Shown piece by piece: positions 7,439 through 11,233 of a stretch of 11,233 nucleotides of DNA. Position numbers and translations under genes: made by a program. Under the pieces are notes generated by a model, which was not told the origin of the DNA, did not search any database, and saw only the letters and a list, made by a program, of their open reading frames with translations. The first letter of the stretch is position 1. Every line of letters begins with the position of its first letter. Source of the stretch: JBEGQX01 sp041180805 (GTDB lineage: Bacteria; Planctomycetota; Planctomycetia; Gemmatales; Gemmataceae); assembly GCA_041180805.1 (NCBI GenBank), contig JBEGQX010000299.1, forward strand, positions 1 to 11,233. Direction: 5' to 3'.

Positions 7439-8596
7439 TTAGTAAACACCCACTACCGTGGTGGAAGCGAGTTCACTGAACGGCCTTACGCCGCTAACAC
7501 CATCCCAAGGGTATTTTTCAAAAGGAGCTTCTCTTTCACCTTCATCCCGTTCAGGGAATCTGGGAACAAAGAATTCCTTGGTTAAAGTCGTCAATAACAC
7601 TCTTCCAGTTTGACCATAATCAACGGTTTTCTCGTAGTTTTTGGGCTCAACAACCTGAATTGCCGCCCTGGGTTGTGGGGCATAATAGCTGATCTTGAAT
7701 CCATCATCAGGCCCTATCGGCTTGGAGCACGCAAGTCCCATCAGAGTATTGCCATATGTGGGTGTCATGAATACTTCGCCGTTATCAAGCATTTCTTCGT
7801 AAGCTTCCCTGGTAAATTGCGGGGTGAACTCGGTGCCACCGGAAAAAATGCCTGTTATTCCGGCAGCCTTGATGGAGCGCAGCCCACCTGAGGGAACTTT
7901 CTTGCCGAGCTGTCGGTATTTTTCTTCCAATTTGCCGGAACGAAGAGCCTCATCAAAAGCTGCCAAAAGTTTTGGCGTGGTAAACATGCACTTAATGTCA
8001 TGTCCACCCGCAAGAATTGTGATTGCTTGGTCTATGCAGTGCTCTTTGTAGAGGTTTGCCTGTTCGAAATTTTTCATTTTGATGAGCTTTACAACCCATC
8101 GGGGATCAAGGTCAATACAAAACGAAATGCCACCTCTGTATTGTGCAAGATGTTCAATGGCGAGACGCAATCTTCTAGGACCAGAAGGCCCAAGCATCAG
8201 CCAATTGCTTCCCTTGGGAAAATATTTGTCGGGAAGGGTGTGGGACATCATTTCGTAATCGATCCGGAAGTCATCAATAACAACTCGAGTTTTAGGCAAC
8301 CCTGTAGTACCGCCAGTTTCAAAAACAAAGATTGGCTTGCCAGCGAATCCCCTGGGAACCCAACGTTGAACCGGGCCTCCGCGAAGCCATTCGTCCTCGA
8401 AAGTTCCGAAAAGTTTCAAGTCTTCGAAACAATTAACATCTTTCAAAGGATTAAATTTGTATTCCTTAGCTTTATCCAACCAGAAAGGAGTTCCAGTATC
8501 CGGGTGGAAATGCCATTGCACTACTTCCCTGACTTGTGCATCAAGCTGGTCCTTGGCTTCTTTGATTTTCTGATTCAATGACTTGGTGTCAGACAC
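7439..8596 (-). CDS. LuxE/PaaK/EhpF-like acyl-adenylating enzyme
   Basis: A 385-residue member of the adenylate-forming (ANL) superfamily. Motifs in order: the phosphate-binding loop FETGGTTGLPK (92-102), FSGGTEFTP (251-259), the A5-like TPTYGNTLMG (278-287), the A7-like YGQTGRVLLTTL (327-338) and an A8-like PRFPERDEGE (345-354). The protein ends shortly afterwards and lacks a normal C-terminal subdomain with the A10 catalytic lysine. This short form is seen in LuxE acyl-protein synthetase and in EhpF of griseoluteic acid biosynthesis. It probably activates a carboxylic acid with ATP to an acyl-adenylate, perhaps passing it to a thiol. The substrate is unknown and I see no acyl carrier protein nearby. 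The start is GTG at 8596, with GAGG six bases upstream and AAAAAGGA further up, 20 bases after the stop of the propeller gene. The aldehyde dehydrogenase-family gene follows after 25 bases, so the two products probably act in sequence. Confidence 0.8.
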   Translation of the reverse strand: MSDTKSLNQKIKEAKDQLDAQVREVVQWHFHPDTGTPFWLDKAKEYKFNPLKDVNCFEDLKLFGTFEDEWLRGGPVQRWVPRGFAGKPIFVFETGGTTGLPKTRVVIDDFRIDYEMMSHTLPDKYFPKGSNWLMLGPSGPRRLRLAIEHLAQYRGGISFCIDLDPRWVVKLIKMKNFEQANLYKEHCIDQAITILAGGHDIKCMFTTPKLLAAFDEALRSGKLEEKYRQLGKKVPSGGLRSIKAAGITGIFSGGTEFTPQFTREAYEEMLDNGEVFMTPTYGNTLMGLACSKPIGPDDGFKISYYAPQPRAAIQVVEPKNYEKTVDYGQTGRVLLTTLTKEFFVPRFPERDEGEREAPFEKYPWDGVSGVRPFSELASTTVVGVY

Positions 8597-8616
8597 TGTT
8601 GGCCTCGTTTTCCTTT

Positions 8617-10104
8617 TTATTTCCCAGAAATTGCAAAAAGTGTGGTACCTGTGTTTATGAACAAAACCCCATTGGCAGCAACCACCGGTCCCTTGATTGG
8701 TTGATCCATTTCTACTTTAGTGGGCTCACCCTTCTTTTTTCCATGAGGAAATATGTAGAGATCACCACTATCTGTTCCTATGTAGAGCTTGCCATCCGCA
8801 AGAAGTGGGGAAGCCCATGTTCCATCCCTTAGGTCATGATCCCAGAATTTTTGACCCGTGGCCGCATCCAAGCAGTGTAAATAGCCATCCAATTCGGCAA
8901 GATAGATCAATCCATCGGCTATTGCCGGGGTGCTCAGAGTTCTTCCGAAGTGAATCTCCCTACCCTGATCTGGCTTTGGAGTAATTTTGCCACCATAATG
9001 CCAAACCAAGCCAGAATTCTTGTTTTCGTCGGACTTGGGATCAAAGTTATTGTTTTTAGGGCTTAAATCCTTGTCCGTATTGGCGGGGTTTTTAAGAGCG
9101 TCTATGCACCAAAAATGCCCTTCACCGGGGCCATCATCCGGATTGTTTCCAGTTCCAATGTATACTTTGCCATCATGAACAACAGGGGTTGCCATAATAT
9201 AACTGCGGTTGCCTCGGCCACCCGGCTTAAATTCTGTTCCTTTGGGATTACAATCGAACTTCCAAAGAAGTTCGCCATTGTCTGGTTTGAATGAATAAAT
9301 CCATCCATCACCACCAGGGAAAATCACCTGTTCTTTGCCTGGCGTGGAAATAGCCGCAGGGTTAGACCATTGGCCTTCCATAATGTTTTTTCCTGGATGG
9401 CTGCTTTTCCAAGCCAATTTTCCACTAATTTTGTCTACTGCAATAAAGCTGGGAGCATTAGGCGCAGGTAACTCATGCTTTTCAGGATGCACACCGTTTC
9501 CAGTAACAACAAATACATGGTTACCTAGAACCAAAGGAGAACCAATTGCCAAAAAGCATGGAAAAATGCCAAGGTCTTTGACCATGTCCAGTTTCCAAAG
9601 AATTTCAGGTTGGTTTTTTCCAGATGCTTTTTCGGTAGATGCACAAACCAGTTCAGCTTTATTGCTAACATAATAGATTTTGTTGCCATCCACGGAAGGA
9701 GTTGACCCAACACCCTGCTTGGGCCAGTCATTCAGGTCAGGTTCGGGCAACTTATCATGAGTGATTTGCCAAAGAAAAGTTCCATCCGATTCCTTGAAGC
9801 ACATGACAACACCCAAGTCACCCATGGCGGACTTGTCTCTGGGCCGGTCGTTATTTGTGCCAACAAATACCAATCCATTCGAAACTACCGGTCCACCATA
9901 AGAAACCGTACCCAAATCTGCAGCCCACTTAACTCCCTTTCGTGAGTCTTTTTTCACGCTCCATTCCGATGGAAGATTTTTCTCGGAATTGTTCACAAGA
10001 TTTCTGGAGGGAGAACCACCAAGCATTGGCCAGTCTGCTGCTTGAATCATGATTCCAAAAACAGGCGCCAATATCAGCGGCAGGGCAAAGGTGTACTTTT
10101 TCAT
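8617..10104 (-). CDS. Exported PQQ-like beta-propeller protein, full-length paralogue
   Basis: A 495-residue protein. The N-terminus MKKYTFALPLILAPVFGIMI followed by QAADW is a standard Sec signal peptide with likely cleavage after QA or QAA, so the protein is exported. Repeats with the PQQ-like turn include CFKESDGTFLW (102-112), AVDKISGKLAW (222-232), SFKPDNGELLW (271-281) and CLDAATGQKFW (411-421), interleaved with 'ATPVVHDGKVYIGTG'-type strands. An insert around 340-371 (DLSP...FDP...NKNSGLVWHYGG) is shared with the neighbouring paralogue and is familiar from planctomycete propeller proteins. No vicinal Cys pair and no haem motif are present, so it is not an evident quinoprotein dehydrogenase; a binding or scaffold role is more likely. 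The ATG at 10104 has AAAGGA seven bases upstream. It lies 36 bases after the paralogue and 20 bases before the adenylating enzyme gene, within the same leftward run. Confidence 0.87.
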   Translation of the reverse strand: MKKYTFALPLILAPVFGIMIQAADWPMLGGSPSRNLVNNSEKNLPSEWSVKKDSRKGVKWAADLGTVSYGGPVVSNGLVFVGTNNDRPRDKSAMGDLGVVMCFKESDGTFLWQITHDKLPEPDLNDWPKQGVGSTPSVDGNKIYYVSNKAELVCASTEKASGKNQPEILWKLDMVKDLGIFPCFLAIGSPLVLGNHVFVVTGNGVHPEKHELPAPNAPSFIAVDKISGKLAWKSSHPGKNIMEGQWSNPAAISTPGKEQVIFPGGDGWIYSFKPDNGELLWKFDCNPKGTEFKPGGRGNRSYIMATPVVHDGKVYIGTGNNPDDGPGEGHFWCIDALKNPANTDKDLSPKNNNFDPKSDENKNSGLVWHYGGKITPKPDQGREIHFGRTLSTPAIADGLIYLAELDGYLHCLDAATGQKFWDHDLRDGTWASPLLADGKLYIGTDSGDLYIFPHGKKKGEPTKVEMDQPIKGPVVAANGVLFINTGTTLFAISGK

Positions 10105-10140
10105 GATGGAATCCTTTGGCAGATTCGGTAATTGTTCAGG

Positions 10141-11233
10141 TTACTTTTTCGATATGGAATACAACCTGCAAGGATTCTCGGTAATCATGAACAAGTTGCC
10201 ATTCGTGACAACAGGGGTTGCTCTGATTTTGCCTTTCATTTCTATCGTCTTAAGCAATTTCTTCTCTTTTTGAGCAGCGAAAACGAACATGGTTCCGTTT
10301 TCATTTCCTATGAAGACCTTGCCATCAACAATATAAGTGGAGCTCCAAGTGTCTGCTTCCATATCATGCTGCCATAGTTTTTTGCCGGTTTTGGCGTCCA
10401 GGCAATGGACGAATCCATCATATTCTGCTGTGTAGAGCAGTCCATCGTGTACAGCGACAGTGCTCATGGTTCTTCCGAAGTAATAATTGCGATCATAATC
10501 CTGATCAGCAGCTCCGCCATAGTGCCATACCAAGCCTGAATTCTTATTTTCCGGGGCTTTTGGATCAAAGTTGTCGTTGGCAGGTGAAAGGTCTTTGTCA
10601 GGATTTGCTGGCACCTTGGTGATATCAATGCACCACAAGTGTCCCACGCCCTTATCGTGTTCAGGATCCTGCCCTACACCGATGTAAAGCTTGTTGTCAT
10701 ACACCACGGGAGTGGAAACAAAGTCGTTTCTGGTGCCTTTGCCACCCAATTCATAGGTGGACTTTTTAGGATTGCAATCAAACTTCCAAAGAAGTTCGCC
10801 ATTGTCTGGTTTGAAGGAATAAATCCATCCGTCTCCACCTGGGAAAATAATCATCGGCTTGCCATTGGGTTCGGCGTAGACCGGGTTGGACCATTGTCCA
10901 TGCATAAGAAGTTTTCCCTGGTTGATGAGGGTCTTAATCTCAACTTTTTCACCAGATTTTTTGGCTTCTACCAAGTTTTTGGAAGGTAGATTGCTGGACC
11001 ATTTGACCTTGCCAGTGTTTTTATCAATTGCCAGAAAGCTGGGGGCCTCGGGTTGTGGAATGTTGATATGTCCTTCATCAACCCCGTTTGAGGTGATCAC
11101 AAACAATGTATCACCAACAATTAATGGTGAGCAAGTCGCGAGGTTGTGCGGGAAAACATTTAGATCCTTGATCATATCGAGGCGCCAAATGATGTCAGCA
11201 TCTTTTGGACCTTTATATTTTTCATCGGCTACA
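10141..11233 (-). CDS. PQQ-like beta-propeller protein, N-terminus outside the window
   Basis: The frame stays open to the right edge, where it adds 19 residues (VADEKYKGPKDADIIWRLD) before the internal Met at 11175, giving at least 363 residues. The internal Met is not the start, because the extra residues align with the same part of the full-length paralogue downstream (EILWKLDMVKDL). About 150 residues including any signal peptide are missing, judged from that paralogue. Repeats such as AIDKNTGKVKW, SFKPDNGELLW and CLDAKTGKKLW mark PQQ-like propeller blades, and the FDPKAPENKNSGLVWHYGG block is shared. It differs from the paralogue by an insertion of about 20 Lys/Glu-rich residues (near AKKSGEKVEIKTLINQG) before HGQWSNP. 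It is probably exported like its paralogue and arose by tandem duplication. No catalytic PQQ-enzyme features are seen. Confidence 0.85.
   Translation of the reverse strand, partial: VADEKYKGPKDADIIWRLDMIKDLNVFPHNLATCSPLIVGDTLFVITSNGVDEGHINIPQPEAPSFLAIDKNTGKVKWSSNLPSKNLVEAKKSGEKVEIKTLINQGKLLMHGQWSNPVYAEPNGKPMIIFPGGDGWIYSFKPDNGELLWKFDCNPKKSTYELGGKGTRNDFVSTPVVYDNKLYIGVGQDPEHDKGVGHLWCIDITKVPANPDKDLSPANDNFDPKAPENKNSGLVWHYGGAADQDYDRNYYFGRTMSTVAVHDGLLYTAEYDGFVHCLDAKTGKKLWQHDMEADTWSSTYIVDGKVFIGNENGTMFVFAAQKEKKLLKTIEMKGKIRATPVVTNGNLFMITENPCRLYSISKK

Noticed and set aside
8000..8581. 193-residue open frame on the plus strand antisense to the adenylating enzyme gene
   Set aside because: It lies wholly opposite a gene with clear family motifs, and its product shows no recognisable motif or domain.
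5989..8596. A bioluminescence (lux) operon
   Set aside because: The resemblance to LuxE and LuxC is only at the level of reaction type; no luciferase subunits (LuxA/LuxB) or LuxD are present, and the reductase is closer to general aldehyde dehydrogenases.
8617..11233. Quinoprotein (PQQ-dependent) alcohol dehydrogenases
   Set aside because: The repeats are PQQ-like, but there is no vicinal Cys pair or haem-binding motif, and the repeat family is common in non-enzymatic propellers such as BamB.
1..11233. tRNA, rRNA, CRISPR array, insertion sequence or phage genes
   Set aside because: No cloverleaf, regular spaced repeats, transposase or integrase motifs were seen on either strand.

Overview
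The window is a stretch of bacterial chromosome, most likely from a member of the Planctomycetota or a close relative. Three things suggest this: several exported PQQ-like beta-propeller proteins, one pair being tandem paralogues with a shared 'NKNSGLVWHYGG' block; LpxI (instead of LpxH) beside LpxD; and a GH10-like protein of a type I associate with planctomycetes. The base composition looks moderate, and the assignment is an inference, not a proof. LpxD and LpxI imply a diderm envelope with a lipid A pathway.

Layout: a partial plus-strand gene ends at the left edge (1-86) and converges on a long run of minus-strand genes. A strong hairpin at 117-144 can terminate from both sides. Everything from 143 to the right edge reads leftward. 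In transcription order the genes are: a beta-propeller protein open at the right edge; a full-length paralogue of it with a signal peptide; a small LuxE/PaaK/EhpF-like acyl-adenylating enzyme; an aldehyde dehydrogenase-family reductase; an iron-containing alcohol dehydrogenase; a third, shorter BamB-like propeller protein; lpxD; lpxI; and a GH10-fold protein that lacks both catalytic glutamates. Gaps are 0 to about 90 bases, so much of it could be one operon, with possible internal promoters before lpxD and before the GH10-like gene. No intergenic stretch exceeds 100 bases, and no tRNA, rRNA, CRISPR array or insertion sequence was seen.

How the genes may work together: the three central enzymes form a logical pathway of carboxylate activation with ATP, reduction to an aldehyde, and reduction to an alcohol. 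It resembles the EhpF/EhpG step of phenazine (griseoluteic acid) biosynthesis or the LuxE/LuxC fatty acid reductase, with an added alcohol dehydrogenase. The substrate is unknown. Its position between exported propellers and lipid A genes hints at a cell-envelope or secreted product, but this is inference. The cassette and the catalytically degenerate GH10 protein are the points most worth a second look.

Several starts are not the longest possible. The iron alcohol dehydrogenase most likely starts at a GTG one base after the stop of the gene before it, and lpxD and the adenylating enzyme also use GTG.
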